From contig CABQAB010000033.1 in assembly GCA_902461985.1 (NCBI GenBank), forward strand, positions 1 through 11,447: a stretch of DNA of 11,447 nucleotides, in the 5' to 3' direction. Under the pieces are notes generated by a model. The model was not told the origin of the DNA. It did no database searches and saw only the letters and a list, made by a program, of their open reading frames with translations. Positions within the stretch are counted from its first letter, which is position 1. Every line of letters starts with the position of its first letter. Source of the stretch: an uncultured Bacteroidales bacterium (GTDB lineage Bacteria; Bacteroidota; Bacteroidia; Bacteroidales; UBA932). Below are positions 1 through 8,140 of the stretch, piece by piece. The position numbers and the translations under genes are program-made.

Positions 1-144
1 CCGATGACTGAGCCGGGTACGAGACGGGAAGTGGTCCTTCCACGGGGAAAATGGCTCTCTGACGACGGGCAGGTCTACGAAGGAGGGCAGACAGTTGCAA
101 TCGAGGTTGCCTTGGAGAGAATCCCTTATTTCCATGTCCTTTAG
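1..144 (+). CDS. Glycoside hydrolase, C-terminal end only (GH31-like)
   Basis: The frame beginning at base 1 is open for 47 codons and stops at TAG 142-144; the 5' part lies outside the window. It reads as the last beta-sandwich of a retaining alpha-glycosidase. The visible pattern is EPGTRREVVLPRGKW, then YEGGQT, then a hydrophobic strand, then LERIPYF. This matches the distal C-terminal domain of GH31 enzymes, where 'LP.G.W', 'YEGG' and 'PLDRIP.F' recur. The protein ends just after RIPYFHVL, whereas many GH31 proteins continue, so this may be a short-tailed subgroup. No catalytic residue is visible, so the substrate cannot be stated. The gene runs into the sigma factor gene with an 11-base overlap, which suggests co-transcription and a place in the same PUL. 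The family call is by recall of the C-terminal pattern only. Confidence 0.6.
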   Translation, partial: PMTEPGTRREVVLPRGKWLSDDGQVYEGGQTVAIEVALERIPYFHVL

Positions 145-691
145 CGAAAACGATCTCGTGGCGATGATGAAGAATGACTCCCAGGAGGCATTCTTCATCT
201 TCTACCGGAAATACCTTCCGGTAGTCGAGGATTTTGCCTTTTCGCTCGTGAAAGACAGGGACATTTCGAGGGAGATAGCCCAGAACGTTTTCATTAAAAT
301 CTGGGACAGGAGGAAGAAACTTGATGATGTCGAGTCGTTGCGCTCTTACCTGTTCCGGATGACACGTAACGCAGTGTATGATTATTTCCGCAGTTGCCGG
401 GGCATGACAGTCGGCCTTGATGACGTGGCGGGGACTGTGGATCTCTCGGAGTTCGTGGTGGAGGAAGACAGTTCGGATTCAATTGACTCACGGAACCTTT
501 TAGTGAAAGTCCTTATAGAGATGGACGCCCTGCCGGAGAAGTGCAGGAGAGTGTTCATAATGAGCAGAATGTTGGGGATGAAGAACCGTGAAATAGCCGA
601 GAGTCTCGGGGTGACTGTCAAGACGGTCGAATACCATATTTCCAATGCCCTGGCGACATTGAGAAAAAATATCGATTTGGGATTAGGGTAA
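134..691 (+). CDS. ECF RNA polymerase sigma-70 factor, Bacteroidetes PUL type
   Basis: This is a 185-residue extracytoplasmic-function sigma factor expected to direct RNA polymerase to the PUL promoters when released by the FecR-like partner. Region 2 spans about residues 16-86 (EAFFIFYRKYLP through DISREIAQNVFIKIWDRR to LRSYLFRMTRNAVYDYF). Region 4 spans about 131-180 (LPEKCRRVFIMSRMLGMKNREIAESLGVTVKTVEYHI) with its helix-turn-helix at about 151-172. Length and motifs fit the Bacteroides expansion family of ECF factors. A TTG at 95 would add 13 residues and has AGGAGG eight bases upstream, but those bases are the Glu-Gly-Gly codons of the overlapping glycosidase, and the extra residues do not resemble a sigma N-terminus, so ATG 134 is preferred. 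The start lies 11 bases inside the preceding gene. The anti-sigma gene follows 28 bases downstream. Confidence 0.93.
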   Translation: MSFSENDLVAMMKNDSQEAFFIFYRKYLPVVEDFAFSLVKDRDISREIAQNVFIKIWDRRKKLDDVESLRSYLFRMTRNAVYDYFRSCRGMTVGLDDVAGTVDLSEFVVEEDSSDSIDSRNLLVKVLIEMDALPEKCRRVFIMSRMLGMKNREIAESLGVTVKTVEYHISNALATLRKNIDLGLG

Positions 692-719
692 ACTGCCGTT
701 CATTCAGTCTTGTGTGCAA

Positions 720-1700
720 ATGAAGAACACCAATATCATACGCAGCATAATAGAATCCTTTATGCGCAACGACACTCCGTCCGAAATCGTAAACCAGACT
801 TTCAGACGGTGGCTTGTGGATGACGGCTGGCGTGAAGAGAAGGAGAAGGCACTTGAGGAACAGTGGGACAAGATGACTGTGCTGAGTGATGCCCTCGGAA
901 GCAGCGATGAAATCCGGAAGCAGTATGAAGTGCTTGAACATTCATCCAAGGGCAGGAAGCGCGTGCACAGCTGGATTCCGTGGGCTGTGTCTGCCGCGGC
1001 GGCCGTGCTTCTGTGCATTTCTCTTTCGTTGAATCTTATCCGCCGGCCAGAAAGCCAAGATACAGTATGCTACGTCACCGGGAGGGAATCCAAAGGCGAG
1101 TTTACCCTTCCGGACGGTTCGCATGTCTGGCTTAACAACGACACCAGACTGAAATTCGATGCTGATTTCGCAGCGTCAGGAGAACGTAAGGTGGAAGTGG
1201 ATGGCGAGGCCTTCTTCGATGTGGTCAAAGACAGGACTCCCTTTGTCGTATCGCTTGGCGACAATCTGTCTGTCAAGGTGCACGGGACGAGGTTCAATGT
1301 GCGCAACTCCGGGATTTTCGAATCAGTCCAGGTCGTGCTCCAGTCCGGAGAGGTGGAGGTGGAGAACGGCTCATACAGAGGCAGACTTGTTCCGGGCAAC
1401 TGCTATACCTGGAACAAGGCTATGGAAACTTACCGCATTTCCCATGTCAATACCGCAAGTTTCAGCAACTGGACCCGGCCGATGGTGGTTTTCAAGGATG
1501 AGTCCCTCTCGGACATACTCGTTACTCTGGAGCATTGGCACAATGTCAAAATCACCGTCGAAAAGGGTGTGGACACGACTGTCTCGCTGTCTTTCACGCT
1601 GAAAAACGAGCCTGTGGACGAGACATTCGATCTTCTGCAGAAAGTGACGGGATACAAATGCAAAGTGGTGGACCCCAATCATATAGTAATATCAAGATGA
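720..1700 (+). CDS. FecR-like anti-sigma factor with C-terminal DUF4974
   Basis: This single-pass inner-membrane anti-sigma factor (326 residues) is expected to hold the neighbouring ECF factor inactive until the STN domain of SusC signals. A cytoplasmic segment (about 1-82) is followed by one membrane helix at about 84-106 (SWIPWAVSAAAAVLLCISLS), preceded by basic residues GRKRVH. The periplasmic FecR domain covers about 118-215, with typical features LPDGSHVWLNNDTRL, GEAFFDV and VHGTRFNV. The C-terminal DUF4974-like segment covers about 257-325 (VFKDESLSDILVTLEHWHNV to the end). A GTG at 714 is in frame two codons upstream, but ATG 720 gives the normal start MKNTNIIRS. The order sigma, anti-sigma, susC is the standard cell-surface signalling arrangement. 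Confidence 0.93.
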   Translation: MKNTNIIRSIIESFMRNDTPSEIVNQTFRRWLVDDGWREEKEKALEEQWDKMTVLSDALGSSDEIRKQYEVLEHSSKGRKRVHSWIPWAVSAAAAVLLCISLSLNLIRRPESQDTVCYVTGRESKGEFTLPDGSHVWLNNDTRLKFDADFAASGERKVEVDGEAFFDVVKDRTPFVVSLGDNLSVKVHGTRFNVRNSGIFESVQVVLQSGEVEVENGSYRGRLVPGNCYTWNKAMETYRISHVNTASFSNWTRPMVVFKDESLSDILVTLEHWHNVKITVEKGVDTTVSLSFTLKNEPVDETFDLLQKVTGYKCKVVDPNHIVISR

Positions 1701-1703
1701 GCA

Positions 1704-1721
1704 GGATTCCGCAATGAATCC
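1704..1721 (+). promoter_or_regulatory. Small stem-loop in the fecR-susC gap
   Basis: GGATTC (1704-1709) and GAATCC (1716-1721) are perfect inverted repeats around a 6-base loop, just after the anti-sigma stop. No T-run follows, so this is not an intrinsic terminator. It could be an RNA element that tunes the step from regulator to transporter expression, or chance. No clear TAnnTTTG promoter is visible in the 62-base gap. Confidence 0.25.
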
Positions 1722-1762
1722 GCAACTGAACAAACAATCATAATACACTAAACTGATTCCTG

Positions 1763-4700
1763 ATGAAAAGAAGTTTTTTCTTTTTTTTGATTCTAATCGT
1801 CTCGGCATTCTTCTTTTTGCCGCTGGCCGCCCAGAACAGGAGCGTGAGCATACAGAAAGAGAATGTGACGGTCAGTGAACTGCTGTCTGAACTGGAAAGG
1901 CAGACCGGGTTCACTTTCGCATACAGGACATCCGACCTCGACTTGTCTAAAACTGTGACAGTCGCAGCCGAAAACGAGGACATCGTTGCCGTCCTCAGGA
2001 AATCCATCCCGGAGCTTGATTTCGCGGTGTCCGGCAGCCGTGTTGTCATTTCGCAGAGAAAATCCGCAAATGGCGGTTCTGCCGGAATCTATGTGGCAGG
2101 CAAGGTGCTTGACACGGGAAATCTTCCTGTCGTGGGAGCCGTTGTAATGTCAGCTCCTTCCAACGGAAGCGTCACGGGTGCCGACGGTGAGTTCTATCTC
2201 GCTCTCAATCCCGGAGAGACTGCCATTACTGTGGAATGTCTCGGCTATTCCTCCAAGAAAATCAATATTGCGTCCTCCAAGGACAATCTTGTCATTTATC
2301 TTACCGAAGATGCAATGAATCTTGACGAATCCGTGGTCGTCGGCTACGGTGTCCAGAAAAAGGTGAACTTGACAGGAGCCATTTCCACGGTGGAGACTAA
2401 GCCGCTTGCCGACCGTCCGTCACAAGACCTTGGACATATGCTTCAGGGTGCCGTTCCCGGACTGTTCGTGACGACTACAGGCGGAAGTCCGGATTCCGGT
2501 GTCGATATCAACATCCGTGGATACAATTCCATCAACGGGGGTTCTCCTTTGGTGCTGATTGACGGTGCGGAGGGGGATATGCTTGCAGTAAACCCTTCTG
2601 ATGTCGAGTCTATCTCCGTAATCAAGGACGCATCTTCAGCTGCGATATACGGAGCGAGGGCATCATTCGGAGTCGTGCTCATCACTACCAAATCAGGCAA
2701 AGCCAATGACGGAAAGCCGGTAGTGAGGTATAACGGCAAGGCTGGTTTTACTGCACCGACTACCCGAACCGATTATGAAAGCACCGGGTACTGGTCAATC
2801 TGGGTGAACGACCATTTCTATAACAACACTTTCGGCAGGAACTGGACTACTTATACCGAGGAGGACATGAACCAGCTGTGGATACGCCGCAACGACAAAG
2901 TGGAGAATCCTGACAGACCGTGGATTCTGACTGAAGTGCGGGACGGCAAGGAAAGCTATGTGTACTACTGCAATACGGACTGGTATCATGAAATGTACAG
3001 GGACATAAACCCCATCACCCAGCACAATCTTTCTGTCAGCGGCGGCAACAAGTTCGTAAAATATTTCGTGTCAGCTGGTTATGAGCATAAGCAGGGTGTG
3101 TTCCAGGTGAGGCCGGAGAAGTACAACAAATACAATCTCCGCAGCAAGACGGATTTTGAACTTACGAAGTGGCTGTCACTCAGCAACAACATGAGTTTCT
3201 ACTCCACTGACTACGACTATCCTGGCAATTCCAATTCCAATATAACTTTTCAGTACTCCAGTTTTCATGCTCTGGCGAGCATACCGTTGAGGAATCCGGA
3301 CGGGACATGGGTATACAAGACGATCGTTTCGGAGCACAATGTCGCAAACGGATGCCACATGGAATTGGGGCAGGACACCAAGCAGAACCACAAGTACAGG
3401 TACAATTTCTCCAATACAGCCGAGATTTCCGTTCATCCGGTCAAAGGGCTGGACCTGAGAGCCAATGTTACTTACACCATGGACAACAACCGGTCGTGGA
3501 ACAGGTCCACCCCAGCTACGTATTCGAAATATCCGGGCATCGTTGAGACTGACAGCAACGGACGGTTCTGGGACCGTCTGCTCGAACAGTATGACAACAG
3601 CCGCTACCTTGCGGTCAATGTGTTCGGAACTTATGCCAACACATTTGGAGGTAGCCATAATATGCAGATTACCGCCGGCTACAACTATGAGACATGGTAT
3701 CAGAAAAAGCATGGCACTGAAGCCCGCAATCTCGCTTCCCTCTATCTGAGCGACTATGACATGGTTCTTCCTGGTCCTGACGGGACATATTACAGGGAGA
3801 TATCCGGAGGGCAGAACGAGTACGCTCTTCAGGGATTTTTCGCGCGTGCCAACTATGACTACAAGGGCAGGTACCTTTTGGAGGCGAGCGTGCGCTGTGA
3901 CGGAACTTCGCGTTTTGTGCGCGAACACCGCTACGGCTGGTTCCCGTCGGCTTCCTTCGGATGGCGTTTCTCCGAAGAGGACTTTTTCGCTCCGATAAAG
4001 GACTGGTGGAGTCAGGGCAAGGTCCGTTTCTCCGTCGGTTCTCTCGGAAACCAGCAGGTAGGATATTATGACTTCGTCAGGACCATCAACAAGAAAACTG
4101 CAGCCTGGATGTTTGAGGGCGAAAATTCCAGAGCAAGTTCAGTGACTGTCTCCAATCCGAACGCCTCTGATTTCACCTGGGAGACTACCAACCATTACAA
4201 TCTCGGTCTTGACCTCGCTTTCTTCGGCAACAGGCTTGCCTTCACTGGAGAGGCTTACATAAGGCAGACCAAGGGTATGCTGACTACCGGCGAACTTCTG
4301 CCGGCAGTCTATGGTGCCGGTGCGCCGATGAGGAACGCCGCGGATCTGTGCTCGTACGGTTATGAGCTGGTCCTCGAATGGAAAGACGCTTTCTCTCTTG
4401 CCGGGAAACCGTTCTCTTACGGTATACGGGCCAGTCTGAACGACTATATCACCAAGATTACGAAATTCCGTAATCCTACCCGTCTGATCGGCTCTTATTA
4501 CGAAGGCATGACAGTGGGCGAGATCTGGGGTTACAAGACTGACGGTTTCTTCAGAACCGATGAAGAAGCACGCGAATATGCGAAGCGGGTAGACTTGTCG
4601 GAAGTTGCAGGCGGACTCAATGACGGCTGGCGTGCAGGAGACCTCAAATATCTTGATATAGGCGGAAATGAGGACGGCAGTCCCGACGGTGTAGTCAATA

Positions 4701-5278
4701 TAGGCGGAAATACCGTCGATTCGTCCGGCGACAAGGTAATCATCGGGAACAAGGAACCGCGCTGGCAGTACGGAATCAATCTTTCCGCTTCGTGGTATGG
4801 CATTGACCTTTCAGCTTTCATACAGGGCATAGGACGTATCAACCGTTATCCGGGCGGAGGTGACCGCGCATTCTGGAACGCATACGGCCAGGTGCCTGTC
4901 TCTTTCCTGCCGAAGAATTTTATGGACAATGTCTGGTCCGAGGATAATCAGGATGCGTATTTCTCCCGTCCAAGAGCCAATATGGCCAACGAGGGAAGCA
5001 CATATCTCTCAACAGTCAATGACCATTTCCTCCTCAACATCGGCTATATAAGGCTGAGGAATCTCACTCTCGGCTATTCCCTCCCTGAACAGGTCTGCAA
5101 GAAAGCGAAAATGGGAAATGTGAGAATCTACCTTTCCGGGGAGAACCTCTGGTACTGGTCTCCGTTGAAGAGGATAAACGAGTACTATGACCCTGAAAGG
5201 ATGTATGCAGGAAATACATTCGGTTTCGGCTATCCGTGGCAGCGGACATTCATTTTGGGACTTGACATAACTTTCTAA
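1763..5278 (+). CDS. SusC-like TonB-dependent transporter with N-terminal STN signalling domain
   Basis: This is an outer-membrane beta-barrel (1171 residues) that should import oligosaccharides into the periplasm using TonB energy. The signal peptide is very Phe-rich, with likely cleavage near LAAQ at 21-24. A secretin/TonB short N-terminal (STN) domain follows at about 28-98. A carboxypeptidase-regulatory-like beta-sandwich lies at about 110-182 (VAGKVLDTGNLPVVGAVV to VIYLTED). A TonB-box region lies at about 188-196 (DESVVVGYG). The plug is at about 200-310, with LQGAVPGLFV, the RGYNSINGGSPLVLIDG segment and SAAIYGARASFGVVLITTK. The rest is barrel, ending in the outer-membrane insertion signal GLDITF with terminal Phe. 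The STN domain is the part that contacts FecR-type anti-sigma factors, matching the two genes just upstream. The susD gene starts 12 bases after the stop, so the pair is co-translated from one transcript. Confidence 0.97.
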   Translation: MKRSFFFFLILIVSAFFFLPLAAQNRSVSIQKENVTVSELLSELERQTGFTFAYRTSDLDLSKTVTVAAENEDIVAVLRKSIPELDFAVSGSRVVISQRKSANGGSAGIYVAGKVLDTGNLPVVGAVVMSAPSNGSVTGADGEFYLALNPGETAITVECLGYSSKKINIASSKDNLVIYLTEDAMNLDESVVVGYGVQKKVNLTGAISTVETKPLADRPSQDLGHMLQGAVPGLFVTTTGGSPDSGVDINIRGYNSINGGSPLVLIDGAEGDMLAVNPSDVESISVIKDASSAAIYGARASFGVVLITTKSGKANDGKPVVRYNGKAGFTAPTTRTDYESTGYWSIWVNDHFYNNTFGRNWTTYTEEDMNQLWIRRNDKVENPDRPWILTEVRDGKESYVYYCNTDWYHEMYRDINPITQHNLSVSGGNKFVKYFVSAGYEHKQGVFQVRPEKYNKYNLRSKTDFELTKWLSLSNNMSFYSTDYDYPGNSNSNITFQYSSFHALASIPLRNPDGTWVYKTIVSEHNVANGCHMELGQDTKQNHKYRYNFSNTAEISVHPVKGLDLRANVTYTMDNNRSWNRSTPATYSKYPGIVETDSNGRFWDRLLEQYDNSRYLAVNVFGTYANTFGGSHNMQITAGYNYETWYQKKHGTEARNLASLYLSDYDMVLPGPDGTYYREISGGQNEYALQGFFARANYDYKGRYLLEASVRCDGTSRFVREHRYGWFPSASFGWRFSEEDFFAPIKDWWSQGKVRFSVGSLGNQQVGYYDFVRTINKKTAAWMFEGENSRASSVTVSNPNASDFTWETTNHYNLGLDLAFFGNRLAFTGEAYIRQTKGMLTTGELLPAVYGAGAPMRNAADLCSYGYELVLEWKDAFSLAGKPFSYGIRASLNDYITKITKFRNPTRLIGSYYEGMTVGEIWGYKTDGFFRTDEEAREYAKRVDLSEVAGGLNDGWRAGDLKYLDIGGNEDGSPDGVVNIGGNTVDSSGDKVIIGNKEPRWQYGINLSASWYGIDLSAFIQGIGRINRYPGGGDRAFWNAYGQVPVSFLPKNFMDNVWSEDNQDAYFSRPRANMANEGSTYLSTVNDHFLLNIGYIRLRNLTLGYSLPEQVCKKAKMGNVRIYLSGENLWYWSPLKRINEYYDPERMYAGNTFGFGYPWQRTFILGLDITF

Positions 5279-5290
5279 GTGGCGCATGAT

Positions 5291-7069
5291 ATGAAAAAAT
5301 ATATATTCATTATCGTCCTTTTCTCTTTTGCGGCAGTTTCATGCAACCTGGACCGTTTCCCCCTGGACAAGGAAACCCTTGATACCTATCTCAAGGACGA
5401 GGCCCAGTGCCAAAGTTTTTCCAACACCTTCTATGAAGATCTTTTCAAGGACCCCATATGGAACGCCAATAGCGACCTTTATATGGCCAAGACTCTGCCG
5501 TCTCTGATCAGGGGAGGGAATGCCCGTCCCACTCCTTCAAGCGGAGGAGGCTGGGATTTTACGGTTCTCCGCAGCATCAACACCATGCTGGGGCATATGG
5601 ACAACTGTGAGGACGAAGAGGTGCGTGTCCGTTACACCGGGCTTGCGAGGTTCTTCAGGGCGTATTATTACTATAGGATGGTCCGTGATTTCGGTGATGT
5701 CCCGTGGTATGACCATGAACTCGGCTCTACGGAGACGGATGAACTCTACAAAGCGAGGGATTCACGTGACTATGTCTTTGAGAAGATGCTGGAGGATATA
5801 AATTTCGCGATAGATGTGCTTCCGAAAGAACCGAATCTGTATCGCGTGACCAGCTGGACAGTACTGGCCCTCAAGTCGCGTATGTGCCTTTTTGAAGGGA
5901 CATGGAGAAAATATCACAATCTCTCCCTTGAACATGATGCCGACTATTATCTAAAACTGGCGGCCGATGCGGCGAAAACTTTCATTGAAACTTCCCCTTA
6001 CGGAATTTATGAGTATGCTGACGACCCGTCGATGAGTTATACCATGCTGTTCTCACAGATTGCTGCGCCTTCAGAGGAAGTTGTTCTGGCGAAGAATTAC
6101 AGCCTCGTAATCCAGCACTCTCATGAGGCGACTTACCGTTCCTTCGCTGACGGTGCTGCGCTTAATGTCAACAAGAAGTTTGTGGACGCTTTCCTCATGG
6201 CGGACGGCAGCCGTTACACCGACAAGCCTGGCTGGGAAAAGGATATCTACTATGATGAAATGACTGGCAGGGACCCGCGTCTCGCCCAGATTCTCCGCTG
6301 CCCGGGGTATCACCGTCTTGACCACGACGAAGTCCTGACGACTGATTTCTCTTCGTCACTGACAGGCTATCCGTATGTGAAGTATTGCGTGAGCTGGAAT
6401 GTCCAGGACTACAGTTATCTGGCATCCGACAACGACCTTCCGCTCGTTCGCGCCGCCGAAGTCTACCTGAATTATGCCGAAGCCATGGCTGAGAGATCTG
6501 ACGTGACCATTTCGCAGTCTGATATCGACCTTGCCATAAATCCGCTCCGCAAGAGGGCTGGCATGCCTGATATGGACCTGGCGTGGTGCAATGCCAATCC
6601 GGACGACAATTATCTTGGTTCGGCGAAATACGGATTCCGCAACGTGAAGGGCGAAAACAGGGGAGTCATACTGGAAATCAGGCGTGAAAGGATGGTAGAA
6701 CTCGCACAGGAGGAAGATTTCCGCTGGTATGACCTGATGAGATGGAAAGAGGGCAAGTGCATTGAGCAGGACATTCTCGGGCAGTATTTTCCGGGTCCGG
6801 GTGAGTATGATTTCGATGGTGACGGCGTGAATGACATCTGCCTCTACGAGGGAGGCGTTGCGCCTGAAACCTCGTGCCGCCTTGTTTACGAGATAAACAA
6901 GACTCCGATTGTCCTGACCGGTGGGAACAGCGGTTATGTCATGCCGTACAAGAACCAGAAACACCAGTTCGACGAATCACGCGACTACCTTTTCCCTCTG
7001 CCTCTCGAAGAACTCAGCATGAACAGGAATCTTGTGCAGAATCCCGGTTGGAAGGATATAGAACGCTGA
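5291..7069 (+). CDS. SusD-like surface glycan-binding lipoprotein
   Basis: This is the partner lid of the SusC transporter (592 residues), expected to sit on the cell surface and capture the glycan. A lipoprotein signal MKKYIFIIVLFSFAAVSC puts the acylated Cys at residue 18. The N-terminal TPR-bearing half shows RFFRAYYYYRMVRDFGDVPW at about 120-139, the classic SusD signature. The C-terminal RagB/SusD part shows LPLVRAAEVYLNYAEAMA at about 383-400 and IRRERMVELAQEEDFRWYDLMRWKEG at about 463-488. A DxDGDGxxD loop at 507-515 resembles a calcium-binding site. A GTG at 5279 is in frame four codons earlier, but ATG 5291 gives the normal lipoprotein signal and is preferred. Substrate is not predictable from sequence alone. 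Confidence 0.96.
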   Translation: MKKYIFIIVLFSFAAVSCNLDRFPLDKETLDTYLKDEAQCQSFSNTFYEDLFKDPIWNANSDLYMAKTLPSLIRGGNARPTPSSGGGWDFTVLRSINTMLGHMDNCEDEEVRVRYTGLARFFRAYYYYRMVRDFGDVPWYDHELGSTETDELYKARDSRDYVFEKMLEDINFAIDVLPKEPNLYRVTSWTVLALKSRMCLFEGTWRKYHNLSLEHDADYYLKLAADAAKTFIETSPYGIYEYADDPSMSYTMLFSQIAAPSEEVVLAKNYSLVIQHSHEATYRSFADGAALNVNKKFVDAFLMADGSRYTDKPGWEKDIYYDEMTGRDPRLAQILRCPGYHRLDHDEVLTTDFSSSLTGYPYVKYCVSWNVQDYSYLASDNDLPLVRAAEVYLNYAEAMAERSDVTISQSDIDLAINPLRKRAGMPDMDLAWCNANPDDNYLGSAKYGFRNVKGENRGVILEIRRERMVELAQEEDFRWYDLMRWKEGKCIEQDILGQYFPGPGEYDFDGDGVNDICLYEGGVAPETSCRLVYEINKTPIVLTGGNSGYVMPYKNQKHQFDESRDYLFPLPLEELSMNRNLVQNPGWKDIER

Positions 7070-7122
7070 TTTGAGAAATCATAATTATAACATCATTACT
7101 AACTCTTTTAAACAATTTTGAA

Positions 7123-8034
7123 ATGAAAAAGTATTTTTCTTTCTTCTGTGCGGCTGCAGTGGCCTGCTGCGCAATCGTGTCCTGCAACAAGGAAAATCCC
7201 GGCAACGGGGGAAACAACAGCGGTAACGGAGACAACGGTGGTGACAAGCCTACTGAAGTGAACATCTCCATCGACGGGGATTTTTCTGACTGGGATGCTA
7301 TCACCGAGACCAGTCCTGACGGAACAGCCTATTTCTGTGCTCAGGGTGCGGAAGGCTACACTGGCATCCGCAATCTCAAGGCTACGTCTGACGCCGATTG
7401 CATTTATATGTGCTTTGAGGTCTCTACAAGCAAGATCTGTATGGCCGAAGGGGGACATCACGGTGACAGCTGGGAAGGTATGGGGTTCGCCACTCCTGCC
7501 CCGCTCTGGATTTACATTGATTCAGATAACAATCCTGCAACCGGACTCATACCTCACTGGGTCGGAGACGTTGATCTCGGTGGACTTGCTTTCGAGGAGT
7601 TCCAGTTCGACAACGGTCTCAACCTCTACACTTGGATAGCCACTGAAACAGGACTCTGGGACATGGGATGGCAGCAGGCAAACGTCAAGCTGCAGTCTGA
7701 ATTTACTCCTGACGGATTCAGCATCGAGAGCAGCGAGTTCTATAATATCAAGACTGACGATTATCCGGACGGCTATGGCTGGAATCATGAAAAGGACAAC
7801 ACAATCATCACTTTCGAGAACTTCAAGACAAAAGTAAATGGTGCATGGTCAATCTGCGAATTGGCCATTGACAGGACTCTGCTCGTGGATAATGAGGCAA
7901 AAGAGGGTCCACAGATGACAGAAATAGCGTTCGGCGTCGCAAACCAGTGCTCAGACACTGACGGCAAAGGCGGCTGGTCCGGCATCATCCCAGGCGACCG
8001 CAAACCTGCAGTCCTCAAACTCATTAACCAGTAG
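7123..8034 (+). CDS. SGBP-like lipoprotein with CBM9/DOMON-like domain (SusE/F position)
   Basis: This is a 303-residue lipoprotein directly after susD and before the operon terminator, the usual place for a surface glycan-binding protein. The lipobox AIVSC puts the acylated Cys at residue 21. A flexible Gly/Asn-rich linker follows at about 24-41. A domain then begins with VNISIDGDFSDWDAI (46-60), the opening pattern of CBM9/DOMON-like sugar-binding folds found in many Bacteroidetes outer-membrane lipoproteins. LWIYIDSDNNPATG at 128-141 matches the next conserved strand of that group. Aromatic residues are plentiful (Trp 57, 117, 129, 146, 171, 179, 183, 220, 242, 285) and could line a glycan site. 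There are no catalytic motifs I recognise. The 53-base leader is AT-rich with no Shine-Dalgarno site. Binding function is inferred from fold and position. Confidence 0.75.
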   Translation: MKKYFSFFCAAAVACCAIVSCNKENPGNGGNNSGNGDNGGDKPTEVNISIDGDFSDWDAITETSPDGTAYFCAQGAEGYTGIRNLKATSDADCIYMCFEVSTSKICMAEGGHHGDSWEGMGFATPAPLWIYIDSDNNPATGLIPHWVGDVDLGGLAFEEFQFDNGLNLYTWIATETGLWDMGWQQANVKLQSEFTPDGFSIESSEFYNIKTDDYPDGYGWNHEKDNTIITFENFKTKVNGAWSICELAIDRTLLVDNEAKEGPQMTEIAFGVANQCSDTDGKGGWSGIIPGDRKPAVLKLINQ

Positions 8035-8057
8035 TGTGGTTGTATTTTGATAATTCC

Positions 8058-8094
8058 GGGGCGGGTGGTTTTCTCCCCGCCCCTTTTTCTTCTT
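8058..8094 (+). terminator. Strong rho-independent terminator ending the PUL operon
   Basis: GGGGCGGG (8058-8065) pairs perfectly with CCCGCCCC (8076-8083) around a 10-base loop. A T-rich tail, TTTTTCTTCTT, follows at 8084-8094. It lies 24 bases after the stop of the SGBP-like gene and separates the PUL from the peptidase unit. Confidence 0.92.
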
Positions 8095-8140
8095 TAGTGC
8101 CGCAAGGCATATACTAACCAAAAACTAATTCCACCTAATT

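Noticed and set aside
81..97. AGGAGG followed eight bases later by TTG 95, looking like a strong ribosome binding site and an earlier sigma factor start.
   Set aside because: The purine run is the Glu-Gly-Gly codons of the overlapping glycosidase, the added residues are not sigma-like, and Bacteroidota rarely rely on such sites. ATG 134 gives the normal family length.
3176..3928. A 250-codon minus-strand open frame inside susC.
   Set aside because: It lies fully within a clear TonB-dependent transporter gene and its product resembles no protein; it is a shadow frame.
4656..4711. 14-base direct repeat ATATAGGCGGAAAT at 4656-4669 and 4698-4711 in susC, 42 bases apart and in frame.
   Set aside because: It encodes two similar IGGN turns of a periplasmic or surface loop; there is no sign of a mobile or regulatory role.
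7107..7118. CAATTTTG as a -7 element before the SGBP-like gene.
   Set aside because: The first base does not match and the start of transcription would fall at or after the ATG; the gene fits the susCD operon.
8041..8053. TATTTTG, close to the Bacteroides -7 element, as a promoter for the peptidase.
   Set aside because: It is one base short of TAnnTTTG and lies upstream of the strong terminator, so its transcript would end before the gene.
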